Assembly: GCF_004359215.1 (NCBI RefSeq) | Contig: NC_090611.1 | Span: 5,777,105-5,841,104 of the forward strand | DNA from: Bremia lactucae | Lineage: Eukaryota; Oomycota; Peronosporomycetes; Peronosporales; Peronosporaceae | Direction of reading: 5' to 3' | DNA: 64,000 nucleotides | Part shown: in pieces, positions 42,507 to 54,032 of the stretch | Layout: each line of letters starts with the position of its first letter | Position numbering within the stretch: the stretch's first letter is position 1 | Notes under the pieces: model-generated | The model's input: the letters and a program-made list of their open reading frames with translations, nothing else | What the model was told of the DNA's origin: nothing | Database searches by the model: none | Translations under genes and position numbers: made by a program

Positions 42507-42941
42507 TGTAAAGGGTGTGCTGCTTCAGTACAAGTCCACTTCGCACTGCTTCAGTGCGAGTGGTGTCTCACGTCACTTTACGTACACTAGTACGTGTACG
42601 TGCAGAGGAAGTCTTCTCTTTAAAACACTTGCTTTAAAGAGGGTTCAATGAAAACTGTATTAATATAATTAATTTCTTCTTGTCTGTCTATTTTATGATA
42701 ACTTAATAATAAACTAATACAAATCATCTTCTAAAAGTCTTATCTGTCTTTCTCTTTGCGCTTGTCCAACGTTGACTGGACCGCGGAGAAAGTTGATGTA
42801 ATGGTCTATATCTACCAACAGATAAGCCATCCGAATATTTCTTTGTAAAGTAATATTCTCCAAATATTATCTACCTTTTAGATAATATATTCATTAACAA
42901 CCTTTAGGTGTTAATTTCATGTAACGATACACCCTGTTACA
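42507..42941 (-). repeat. Family-A 3' LTR, minus
   Basis: About 435 bp ending CCCTGTTACA. Its left end is degenerate (TGTAAAGGG) and lies nine bases from the family-B LTR. A polypurine tract (CACCCCTCCCTT on the plus strand) follows at 42942-42956. Confidence 0.8.
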
Positions 42942-42999
42942 TCACCCCTCCCTTAAGCGACAATCACTCTGACTGTCATTGGATAGAGTCCACTTAATT

Positions 43000-43940
43000 C
43001 AAAACAATGTTGATTCGTCAGAACCATCATTTCGCATGTGTGCGGATAGTGCAGCGCCTTCGGCTGCGGTTCATGCAGCCGTGGGTGACGCATTATTGTT
43101 TTTGCGGCAGACGGAACGTCTGCCGTAGTATCGTCTTCTCCCGCAACTCTAAATGTGCGGGTGCACGTGGTTATGGCACCACGTGAATGCGACTCCTCTT
43201 TGGAGGTCGACTACGAATGCGAGTCGGACGAAATGGCCGACTCAGGGAGAACAGAACAGTCGACTGATCATCGTCAGGTGGCTGACTATGAGCCTTTAAA
43301 TGAGGGGGGCTCTATCGGATGGACGTGCTAATAGCGTTCGCTATAGCATGTTTGGTTCCGAAGATGAGGATGATTCCTCATCGCCAGCACCGTCTCCCGT
43401 GCCGTCACCCGCACATATTTATGTGTGTGGTGATGACGATAGCGTAAGCCGTTGTAATAATAGTTCTTGTGGTAGCCCTGCTTTAGTGGGTACCACTCAG
43501 GGGGCGGTAGACAATATAATGTCTCGTCTTGCCCCTGAGAAAAAGCCGTGGCTTTTGCTCGAGCAGCTTAATAATAGCTTTTCTGGAGAGACTACTCCTC
43601 ACGATAAATATCCTTTTTTTTCATTGCGACAAAGCTACATCGCCTTGATTCCAGCGCGAAGAAATTTTGCGCTGAGGAAGATTTTTTATTCGATGCTTTT
43701 CTTAAGCATCGATGGTATAGTGGCAACAATAAGCGAGATAAAGTCTCGCTTATGCAAGCCTGGAGCGCGTTCATACGCAATGATAAAGACATTGGACGCG
43801 AAGCCTGGCTTCAAATACTTAACGCGATTCGCGTTAAGTTTGAGAAACGAACTTCAACCGGTGCAAGGTATAAATTGCATCGGTTGTCTCGTGAGGCAGG
43901 ACTTCCATGCCTCACGTGGGGTGATCCCGTGTTGTATTGA
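43000..43940 (+). pseudogene. Accessory ORF opposite to pol, family A (copy 2)
   Basis: Shifted homologue of 3614-4480. DSSLEVDY lies at 43191-43214; the long frame from 43300 gives FGSEDEDDSSSPAPSPVPSP and LAPEKKPWLLLEQLN. From about 43670 the better-conserved frame is the one ending LSREAGLPCLTWGDPVLY at 43937, with MQAWSAFIRNDKDIGREAWL before it. Further on, at 44331-44452, a plus-strand frame reads VSDLESKIDKLVHFLHKLEE, a coiled-coil-like stretch opposite the pol linker. Frameshifts at about 43110 and 43300. Confidence 0.6.
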
Positions 43941-44023
43941 CAACACGAAGCGAGTAAAAATGGATGTTTATTTTCTTTCTTCACCCTTTAGAAGGGCTCG
44001 CATCTCTATCGAGATGCACGATG

Positions 44024-44610
44024 TTATTGACGTTTTGCAATCGATTTACATGCGCCAGGGGTGCGTGTTTTTCGATAGACTTTCCTATCTATAGGATGGG
44101 TCTCGTCATACTGACGGACGAGGCCCTCGACGTCAACAACCACCTGGGAGCGAGGTTCCCAGCTGTCATGTGAAGGTGGATAACCGCGCCAACGCACAAG
44201 ATAACTCGTTCGCTGCCCCTTCACATCACGGTGGTTCTGTATTCGTTCCACAAGGAAACGTTGACCACCGTGGGAATCCGCCAATGGTTGTGGTGGAGGA
44301 GGAAAAAATGATCCGACCCATGTGTCGGATCTAGAGTCGAAGATCGACAAACTCGTTCACTTCCTCCATAAATTGGAGGAGGGACTTCATCACGAGTGCG
44401 GTAAGCGTCGCTCGTTGAAGCAGACGGTGCAGGCTCACTATATCGAATGACTGGAAGACCGTTCGAAGAGTGCGTACTCCATGTTGGAGTACGAACGGTA
44501 ATATAACGCTCTTCGCGATGCGCTGTCGTCAGCACAGCGCGGTTTCGTGGATTTTCGGACCCGACATGAAAATCTCCGGATTCAGCATGAGATTTTTGGT
44601 TCGTGACCAC
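44024..44610 (-). pseudogene. Pol C-terminal linker and chromodomain, family A
   Basis: The frame 44024-44350 holds a clear chromodomain: FLVERIQNHRDVKG, SYLVRWRGYPPSHDSWEP and EGLVRQYDETHP, with the aromatic residues expected for methyl-lysine binding. Upstream (44221-44610, another frame) is a Ser/Thr/Pro-rich linker. Chromodomains on gypsy integrases direct integration to heterochromatin. Confidence 0.8.
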
Positions 44611-45046
44611 AAGAATCTTTCAGGGATTCTTGAAATGGGTGGTCAGATCCGTCCTCGGAAGAAACTGCGTACTGATGGTACGTGCGGAGCCGACCAACGT
44701 AAAATGTAGGATGCGAACGCATCCTACGTGACAATTCTATTGTGTACGCATTGCCTCTGCGATGCAGTACACGGAAAGGACCAATGAACTTGAGTAGTAG
44801 TTGACTGCTACCCACATTAGTGACTAATCGCTTAGGTAAATTTACCGTAGAGAGTAGCACTAGATCATTAACTTTGAATGAATGAACATTTGCTCTTCCG
44901 TGTTTGTCTGCATTCCGTTTCTGTCGGTCCACTGCGTTAGCAATGGAATCCTGAACGAAACGGATTATTGATTCTCGAGTTAGCAGAAACTCTTCTGCTA
45001 ACTCATTTGTTTTGTCTTTTTCAGTACGCTTTGTGCGTACTGCCAT
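44582..45046 (-). pseudogene. Integrase C terminus with GPF/Y module, family A
   Basis: The frame encodes a helical segment (TRESIIRFVQDSIANAVDRQ) then LVLLSTVNLPKRLV, LLLKFIGPFRVLHRRGNAYT and HPTFYVGRLRTYHQ. This is the GPF/Y module that precedes the chromodomain linker. It is well preserved. Confidence 0.8.
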
Positions 45047-46190
45047 GAGATCATTCTCATCTTCGATGTCGATTTCTTCGACATCGACATCACTCGCGTC
45101 GTTGTTATTTTCGACGCGTGTTGAGCATGAGCCAGAATTGGTTTTGCTCCTGCGAGTCCCCCCCCCTTAAACTAGATGATCCCTCTAATTGGGTGGGTAT
45201 GCGAGGATGGCGTAAGCCATTCACAAAGAACGGTGTATGCGTTGTAGACGCATGCACCGAATTATTGATGGCGAATTCGACCATCGGTTAAAACTCGCTC
45301 CAATTCGGATACGACTGGACGTAACCTCGAAGTATCTCTTCGAGGACGCGATTTACGCGTTCCGTCTAACCATCTGTTTCTGGATGATCAAAAGTTGACA
45401 TAGTCAGAGAGATCGGAACACGGATTGCCAAAACTCCACCGTAAACCGTAAATCTCTATTCAAGGCCAGTTCCCGGGGTTGACCGTGGAGTTTACATACC
45501 GTGTCGATAAAGACACGGGCACAGCCTCGGAGCCGTGATCGACTCTGGTACTGCAACAAGATGTATTATCTTGCTGAGTATGTCTACAAAAACAAGGATT
45601 CCATTGTTTTTCTGATCGGCTTCGGGAAATCCGAAGCCGTAGTCCATAGATACGGACTGCCAAAATTCTGCTGGAAGTGGTAGAGGTTGGAGAGGTGCAC
45701 GGGATGAAGGGCTAGGCTTCACCCGTTGACATACCTCGCAAGCACGAATATACTTGCGCACGAACTGAAACTGGCGGGGTCAGTAAAAGTCGCAACCTTT
45801 TGTGTGGGACAAGTTTTCTCACGTCCACGATTCCCACTTGCTGGTGCATCGTGACACTCATACATGATGCGCAAAGCGCAGATCATTGTGAGTTGGGGCG
45901 ACGAGACGTGGAGTGTCGCCGGCAACGGCTGTATAATACAATAAGCCGTTGCGTGTTGTGTATCGTTCGGATAACGATCGATATAATGCCGGTAAATCTT
46001 TAAAAGATTTATCGGAAGTATTCAATAAATGATCCGTTAAACGCAGAAGCCAAAAGTGACTAGGTTAGCTTTTTAAGAACTCGGAGAATAAGTTGAAACG
46101 TCTGGTTCTAGACGTTCAATCTCTAATTCAAAACCATCAGTCTTTGGCGGATGTATTGGGGTGTAACGGTGTGATTTGAAATCGAAAAAA
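45047..46190 (-). pseudogene. Integrase, family A, frameshifted
   Basis: The zinc-binding pair CEVCQRVKPS and the first acidic block SVSMDYGFGFPE are in 45492-45761; FDHPETDG and NNSVHASTTHTPFFVNGL follow in other frames near 45390-45220. H...H is near 45860. Several shifts and stops. Confidence 0.7.
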
Positions 46191-49100
46191 GTCTCGCAAT
46201 GGTGATACGGGCGGAGGCGTCCGATGAACGTAGGATGCGCACGCATCCTACGTTTCAGCCAATGCTGACAAACAACTTGTGCCGTAGCACGATATACAAT
46301 ATACTAATAATAATTATTTATATAGTAAGAAGAGACATGTGTAATCTTTTTCGAATTTTGGGGAACCACGGTGCTAATTAAATTTTGATTCAATAGTAAA
46401 GATTTATAATTTAATTTTTTTAATACTTTTTCTAATTAATATTATTTCGTTGATATTTGAACGAGGCACTCGATCGTGTATATTTGGCGGTGCAGTACAC
46501 AAAACGGGCCGATATACCTGGGCAGTAATGAATTACTGCCCACGTTCGTTCGTGCATAATTGGCTTAATTGACTGTAGCCAGTACGACTCAATCGTTATC
46601 ATAAATTATAATTTAAAAGCGTATTCTATTTCATTTTTGTCAACGTTTCGTTTCTGTCGGACGACCGCATCAACGATCGAATCCTGCGCATAAAAAAACA
46701 CTGCTTTTGAAGCCAAAAGCAATTTTTGTGCTTATTTGGTTTTGTTTGAGATTGCAGTGCGCCCGGTACGCACGGCGGAGATATATTATCTTCAGTGAGA
46801 GCAATAAAGCTCTCACTGGTATTGTTATAATCGATGCTAAGTATGTCAACAACTAATTATAAGAGTCAGCAACAGCCTTAGTGTATTGCTGAGTTTGTAT
46901 TCTTCAATGTTAATTACATCAACATTGGTGTCCTTCGCATTGACTGCTGCTTCAATGCGTATCAAGAGTAGGATCGGTCTTTGCTTGGGCGAGCCCATTA
47001 TGACAGTAAAACAGAGTCACTCTCAAAAAAGGTGGGTATACGTGGATGACATAAGCCATTCGCGATAAATGGTGTACCTTTATTGATGCATGTACCGAAT
47101 TGCTGATGGCAAAATTCTGCCATCAGCAAGAACTCACTCCGACTCGTAAGCGAGATAGCGTATCCTCGAAATATTTTTGGACGACAAGATTTGTACGTTC
47201 TGTCTGATTATCTGTTTCAGGATGGTCAGAAGTTGTCATTTTATTAACCGTGTTGTTTGTTGAACACGGATTGCCAAAACTCCGCCGTAAACCGTGAATT
47301 GAGGATCTCGATCCGAAAACAGCTCGTGTGGTAACCAACCCATGGTGTCGAAATATTGTGTCGACATCAACTCGAACACAGCCTTCGGCTGCGATCGATT
47401 CCGGGACTGCAAGAGGATGTACTATCTCGCTGATAAGATCAACAACACAGTAATAATATTATTCCTGTGATTTTTTCCGGTTTCCTGGAGACCAAGTTGA
47501 TAAATATGGACTACCAATACTCTGCCGGAACAGGAAGAGGTTGTAACGGACAATGAGGCTTCACTCGTTCATAAACTTCACAAGCGCCTATAAATATATA
47601 CTTGCGTACGAATACATGCTGGCAAGGCCAGTATAATTCGCGACTTGCCGTGTGATAAGTCTTTCACGTTTACAATGCCCAACGATTGGTGCATCGTTAC
47701 AGTCATAGATGATGCGTAACCCCAAATCATTATATATGGGAATGACGATACGAGGTGTGTTGCTAGTAATGACTGTTTAATACAGTAAACAATTGTGTGT
47801 TGTGTACCGATCTAATGAAGATCGGTACAATTTCGACAATCCTTTTAAGAAATATTGTGATGGTTTTCTGAGTTAACCTATCAAACGTCTAAGAGCCTTA
47901 TCTCGTTTTTTGATAGGCTCTTCATACGTCGTCAAGTAATGCAGACGACGGACCACATATTGTTGCAACAGTGGGCTTATCCTCATAAAATTAGGTCGGC
48001 ACGAAAACGCATCAGCAACGCCATCAAGTCGTTCTGGCTTACATCCCATTAAGAATTTATACTCCCCGAAGAAAGACGACTAATTCACCGTTCTCTGCGA
48101 GAGGCGTATACTGCTACGACCGTGCGTAAAGACACATGGTCTGTATAAATAATAAACGGTCTATCTCCATAGAGAAAGACCCAAAACTTAGTCTGTAAGT
48201 TTTATATGGCAAAAAGTCTTTAGATAGTTACGCTCAGCTGATTAAAGCTGACGTGACTAATAGCAGACGGCGCACTCTGCGCCGTCTGCGTCATATTGGA
48301 TTAGCGCGCAGTCGATTGCAAAATCGCTGGCCTCATATGCTACATGGAATGGTTTGACTTGATCCTCAATCGCCTAGATTGACGATCGCATCAAGCTTTC
48401 ATTGATACGTTCAAAAATCGCTGAAAATTCGCGTTCCGTGACCACTCTGCATTCTTCCTAAGTAAACAACATATTTGTGCTTTCATGTTCCCATAGATGC
48501 GTGAGAAGTAATGTAAGCACCGCTTAACCGACGTCCTTTTTATATCCACTAACACAAGCAAGTCGGTGATCGCCTTGATCTTTCAGGATCAGGGCGTTTA
48601 ACGACGATGCACCCAAGAAGTGGTATTTCGCTTGCGCCGAATATATCCTACTTATGATTGCAAACAGCTTATACTTACGCGTAAATGTAAGAGCCTTTTG
48701 GACGTGGGTATGATGTACTTCAACGTCTGATTTTCTAATCATGACTCAGCTATGAACGAAATCACAATCACAAAAAGTGGTGATAATTTCGTTCCGGTCT
48801 CAACAGATTGGTAACACATCTACTGAATGTTACAGGGGCATTTCCAAGCCCCTGTAGCATAAGTAGCTATTCGCATGGCATTCACTTGGGGTGCTTACTG
48901 CTGCGAACGGGATATTCTATGCCTGAATAGAATATCCCGTTCGCAGCAGTAAGCACCCCAAGTGAATGCCATGCGAATAGCTACTTATGCTACAAGGTCT
49001 AATAGAGTCCATCCATCAGATCCATTGACGAAAAGATGGTGATTTTTGACATACCATCAATGATTACGTCTTTTCGTGGTATCAGCGTTTGAGTCGATAC

Positions 49101-49640
49101 CGTTGCAGCATTTTATTTGTTGAACGCACAATTCGCCACCCTCCTGTTACTTACGCACACAGAAGGTCGGAGAGCTATAAGGGGAGATTGACTCTCTCAC
49201 ATGTGCCACTTCCAAGCGATCGGCAAAGAGCTTGTTGTTCGCTAATAATTGTTCACGAGGCTATGGCCAGCTCTATGACACAGTATATGAACCTGACATC
49301 AGGTCAATTTCGTTTCGAGTCCTTTACCTTAGACAGCTCGCATGATACCGAATTAGAAAAATCTATCTTGAATTGTATCAATTCTATATAAGCGGCTTGT
49401 CGCAGGATTGAGATGTAAAGCCTTTGATCAGAGTCTTCTTATCGAGGACACTTTCGCCCATCGACGAGCTGCTGAGAACCAACCCGTTCCAGAAAATACT
49501 TATGCCGACATATATCAGCCACGTACTCGTCATCTGTGAAGAAGATCTGCTTTACTTTGCCACTACATAGATCGCGCATGAAACCGTTTTGGCTCTAGCG
49601 TTGACAATTGAGTTATTACCGAAGTTAACACCGGAGGCGC
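46191..49640 (-). pseudogene. Second, older family-A pol copy (RT to integrase)
   Basis: Minus-strand pieces in order: pre-RT and RT palm (49560-48780), RT connection (48524-48742, KYKLFAIISRIYSAQAKYHF), RNase H region (about 48480-47880, decayed), integrase (47750-47123 with TSDHPETDNQTERTNLVV) and GPF/Y (46700-46440). It parallels 44582-45900 at lower identity and is full of stops. It carries a 68-bp foldback at 48853-48994. Confidence 0.65.
48853..48994. repeat. 68-bp perfect inverted repeat
   Basis: Arms 48853-48920 and 48927-48994 are exact reverse complements around a six-base loop (GCCTGA). The left arm is ordinary RT sequence (compare 4925-4990); the right arm is an inverted copy that has replaced the expected continuation (ACATAAGGATTTGATAG in the homologue). 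Confidence 0.95.
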
Positions 49641-49740
49641 NNNNNNNNNNNNNNNNNNNNNNNNNNNNNNNNNNNNNNNNNNNNNNNNNNNNNNNNNNNN
49701 NNNNNNNNNNNNNNNNNNNNNNNNNNNNNNNNNNNNNNNN
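49641..49740. other. Assembly gap (100 N)
   Basis: Exactly 100 N, flanked on both sides by N-terminal RT sequence of family A, hence by two different copies. Confidence 0.99.
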
Positions 49741-50570
49741 GAATAAATCGTCAAAATAATTCGTTGCGACTTATTGCACCGGTCTCAACAGATTCGTTAC
49801 GCATCTGTTGTAAGTTGCAGGGGCGTTACTAGGACCCTGTGGCTTTACTAGCCATTCCCAGAGCATCCCACTGGGAGTGCTCACTGCTGTGTACGGGATT
49901 TCCCGTTCACGCATAATAATCTGATATAATGCATCCATTAGATCCATAAACGAAAAGATGGTACTCTAAGACATACCATCTATGATTTACGTCTTTTCTA
50001 GGTATCGGCGTTTGAGTTGGTACCGTTGCAGCATTCAGTTATTGAATGCGTGCACTATCCGCCACTCTCCTGTGGCCTTCGCACATAGAAGGCGGTGAGC
50101 TATGTGGGGAGGTTGACTTTCTTACATGGCCCGCATTTAATCATTAGATAAAGAATGATCTCAAGACTTGTTCACGAGGCAGTGGCCACTGCTTCATGAC
50201 ACAGTACTTCGAGCTCGGTTTGAGCTCGATCTCATGTCCAGTGCTTTTATCTTTTAGGCAACTCGCATGGAACTGCTTCAGGGAATACATCTGTAGATTC
50301 AATCAAATCCTTATATAAAGGATATGTCTTGAGTGACTCCAGGATTGAGTAGTATAGCTCTCAATCTGAGTCTTCACATCGAGGACACTTTCGTCCATCG
50401 ATGAGCTGCTGAGAACTCGTTCGTTGTCTGCAAAAATTACCGCTGACCGAATATTTGTTACGTATTCGTCCTCTGTAACGAGTGCGCAGATCTGATTAAT
50501 TCTATACTATGCAGATCTCTCAAGAACCGCTTCTGTTCTAGGTATAATTGAGTTATCTCCAAGGTTAACT
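49741..50570 (-). pseudogene. Reverse transcriptase, family A (5' copy)
   Basis: The sequence aligns with 4830-5650: the palm region (GCATCCCACTGGGAGTGCTCACTGC on the plus strand) and the pre-RT linker. Frameshifts break it throughout; the rest of pol is lost at the gap. Confidence 0.7.
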
Positions 50571-51448
50571 TCGGAGGCGCATACAGATCAAGAGTATAAG
50601 CGCCTACTCTTGATCCGTCATTAACCAAGACATTCAATGTCTCGGTTTCTTCTTGTGATTTATCCACAGGCTGCCGTGGGATCGATCCCTCGGGATGCTG
50701 AAGTCTAGTCAGTTCAGCATTAACTATTTGAGGAGATTTCTCCTCAAGTACGTGGGGACTTATTTCCTCAACGTCTTCCGACTGTGATTGCGCTATCACA
50801 GTCGGGTCCTCTACGGTCGACTCTCTACTCGACCTAGGATCATCGTGTACTCCATTTTGGACAACCGGTGTACTCCTTAAATGTTGCCCGCTAGGCGTAC
50901 TATCATGTCTCAATCCACTCGACTTATTCGAGTGGTGGCGCTGCCTGTGCAGTCACACAACCGACGGCAGCTGACTCCACAGTGTGATTAGTAATCACAC
51001 TGTGATCTTGTGCACTCGTATTAACGACCGTTCCACAAGTGAGGCCACCGCACTCACTCGTAGTACATCCACACGCTTGTAGACGCTCCAAGAAGTTCAT
51101 CAGATGGCCATCTGATGAACAGATGGCGGGCATCTTTATAGATCGATGCTGCCAGCTGATACTTGGCTCATATTTTCCGAGCCAAGGTAAACCAAGGATG
51201 ACATCAAATTTGTCATCCGAATCCAGTACATGAAATCATCATCGTACTGTAAACCTTTTAACGTGTAGCGCAATTTCACTACGCGATTCATCACTGTTAT
51301 CGATGCGCCTGTCGCTAGAAGCACCGTCATCCTCGTTGAGGGATGTCGCGCTCAACATATTTGAGCCTACGACCCCCTAGCGACTGGCGGTGAATAAAGT
51401 TATTCGACGCCTCAAAGTCCACTAGGGCTGTAAGTGACAAATCATTTG
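50571..51448 (-). pseudogene. Protease and linker, family A
   Basis: Frame 51136-51330 gives MTVLLATGASITVMNRVVKL; the following frames encode linker sequence (HVLEEKSPQIVNAELTRLQH) as in 5716-6435. The active-site Asp region near 51420 is shifted. Confidence 0.65.
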
Positions 51449-52706
51449 TCACTTTAACTTCAAGGTGATGAGGGATACCTCATCGCCAGGTGTAGAGACG
51501 CATAATGATTTTGTGTCTGGAGCAACTTTTGTCAAGAAATTTGCAAATTCTCTTGAGGTTGCTGGATCAGTAAGGCGTTGCGCCCCTACTGATCCAGCAA
51601 CCTCAAGAAAGTTGCGACATCGCAACAACGTCGGACCCGCGACCGTTGCCCTTTTTGACATTCGGTCCATGATCATGTTCAGAACATCTCGGTACTGGGC
51701 GTGGGGCACTGCACTCATGAGCGTAGTTTTTTAAACTGTTGACAGCAATTGCGTTTCTGTAATCGCTTATTGTTCGAAAAGCGAGGTTTCTCGCTTTCGA
51801 CATAAGAGAGGTCCATAGTTCTGGACCTCCAAGCTCATGTCGTCTTGGAAGACGATACGATGACGAAGTAGCTTGAGCCTTTATCAAGCTAAAGTCCTCT
51901 TGTTCCGCAACGGACATTACTTCTTCAAGCGTATCCAGTTCCAAGCAGAACAGGTGGGTCTTTACGGGACCATCCGTAAGACCTTGCATGAACACCGTAA
52001 TCAACGTGTGTTCATGAATTGGGTTATCTGTTATACAACTCGCTAAGAGTCGTATGTGCTGGGCATATGCGTGAACATCACGCTTGCCTTGCGTAAGTTT
52101 CAAAAACTCTGATCGAGCTCTGAACTCAACCCTAGGCGGTTCAAACGTCTGTTTGAGCCGAGCTTTAAAAGCCTCTAGCGATCCAAAGACATATATGTCA
52201 CGCAATTTAAGCCTAATGCCCAAATTTTGGCACGACCTGCCAAATTTGATTGAGCGAATGCGATTTGCATTTGCTCGTCGACGATGTGACGAGCCCTTAT
52301 TGCATCGTCCAACTCGAAGAACCATTTTAAGAGGGAGCCTTCTTCGACTCCCCTACACTTAGAGATGTCTCTCTTTAAGGTTTCGGGACGACGCGTGTGC
52401 GTCATCCCATCTGTAACTGTTGTAACCTTAACAGTTCTGCCTGTTGAGAGCCTTGCTGATTAAGGCCATGCTGTCCGGTTTGGGGGGCAGATATACCAAT
52501 TCTTTCGCCTCGTCAACTCTGTTGTATGAACTTGGCGATGGCTTAATGGAGGGCATCTCTGTCCAAACCGGACAGCATGGCCAAAATGGCATCATTCCCT
52601 ACGGTCGAACTCATTCGTTCAACCGCACCCCTCTCTGTGTCACTAGAAAGGAGTAGCTATCACTCGAAACGTGATGCGTATTCCCATCATCATCTAACAT
52701 GTCCAT
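51449..52706 (-). pseudogene. Gag, family A
   Basis: Start ATG GAC ATG at 52706. The longest frame (51603-52325) has KARLKQTFEPPRVEFRARSE, KRDVHAYAQHIRLLASCITD and VFMQGLTDGPVKTHLF. The zinc knuckle is degenerate here (only YAHEC remains in one frame). At 51590-51605 GCAACCTCAAGAAA duplicates nearby sequence in place of the usual junction. Confidence 0.75.
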
Positions 52707-52752
52707 GTTAGATGATGAAACTGTGGTCCTTGGACGGACTACACAGTGCTAC

Positions 52753-53422
52753 TGTAACGGGGCCATGCCGACTTGTACTGCTTCAGTACAAGTCCACTTC
52801 GCACTGCTTCAGTGTGAGTGGTGCCTCGCGTCACTTCACGTACACTAGTACGTGTAGATAAGGACTCTCTTTTAAACACTTGCTGTAAAGAGGTTTAAAA
52901 GTCAACTGTATTAATATAATTAAGCTCTTCTGTTTCTATCTATTTAATACTAACTAAAATATATACTGATACAAAACATGTAATAAAGTCTTATCTGTCT
53001 CTCGCTTTGCGCGCGTCCAGCGCTGACTGGACCGCGGAGAATATAGATATAATGGCCTAAATCTGCCAATGGGTAAGCTTTTCCGATTTTTAATATGTAA
53101 AGTAATTCAAAATATTCCAAGTAGCACGGTTCAAATCGACTAAACACCCACATGGTAAACCATAAAATTTTTAGGATTTATAAATTTAGCACCACTAGGT
53201 TTTTTTTGCAAAAAATTATATACTTTGTCGAGATATCTTATTGATATTTAGCCCTTGATAGCCATAGGAAACGTAAGCTATTAGAGAAACAAAAAGCTGT
53301 TCCAAAGGTAATTGAATAGAATGTCAGAATTAATAAATTCTCCAAATATTCTCTACCTTTAGATAATATATTAAGTAACAACCTTTAAGTGTTAATTTCA
53401 TGTAACGAAACACCCCGTTACA
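52753..53422 (-). repeat. Family-A 5' LTR carrying an insertion (670 bp)
   Basis: The ends match family A (TGTAACGGGG...CCCCGTTACA), but between about 53107 and 53340 some 235 bp are foreign to every other LTR copy here. The insert is AT-rich, has no reading frame and no clear terminal inverted repeat; TAAT occurs at both edges. Confidence 0.8.
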
Positions 53423-53897
53423 GGCGCTACTTAAAGCTGCCATGCACTATTTAACACACACCACAGTGAGGTAGTTGGTGGGCGCCCAAGCGACATCACC
53501 CAACGAGCTAAAAGCCTTACTTTAAGTGACGTCACGGGAGCGGTAATATGGCTCCACGTGCGCAGTTGTGAAATAGAAAGTAGTTTTCAGACTGATTTAT
53601 ATTTAATCTTATTATATGTAAACTTATTTGATCAATCATAAATGCCATCTATGTAGATATGAATTGATATGTACTACAAGCGTAATATTCTAAATACCTC
53701 GTATTTTGATGCCGCTAGGCGTCATCCCTCCCAATATGAACGCACCATGCGCATCACATAAACAAGGGTGGGTCACAATATAGACACACACAAGTGGTGG
53801 GTCTAATTCTTTAACTTAAGTAATTGACCTTCCCCTTAAGTTCACAAAGTGCTCTTAACGGGGATTGTGTAACATAGGGGAACTTTAGCCCGTTACA
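53423..53897 (-). repeat. Family-B 3' LTR, minus, 5'-eroded
   Basis: It ends TAGCCCGTTACA and aligns with 41968-42497. Its left end directly abuts the family-A LTR. It is the 3' LTR of the minus-strand family-B pol at 55509-56934. Confidence 0.75.
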
Positions 53898-54032
53898 GTA
53901 TCCTTTATTTAAGAACAAATACACATGTTACAATTTCGTCAAAGAGGAGCGAGGAACAGCGAGCTGTTTTACGCGCCGCTTTAGTTCTCTCAGTCACTCT
54001 AGCGACCTGCGTGCACATACCCGGCGCCAAAC

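Larger units (their letters stand above)
42507..53422 (-). mobile_element. Composite of family-A elements, minus strand
   Basis: From right to left: LTR 52753-53422, gag, protease, RT (to 49741), gap, a second and more decayed pol copy (49640-46190), a further integrase/chromodomain segment (46190-44024), accessory ORF (43940-43000), LTR 42507-42941. Two RT N-terminal regions and two integrases show that at least two copies are present, nested or mis-joined. Confidence 0.7.

Noticed and set aside
44094..44350. Chromodomain as a host chromatin protein
   Set aside because: It directly follows a GPF/Y integrase module and precedes a polypurine tract and LTR in element order.
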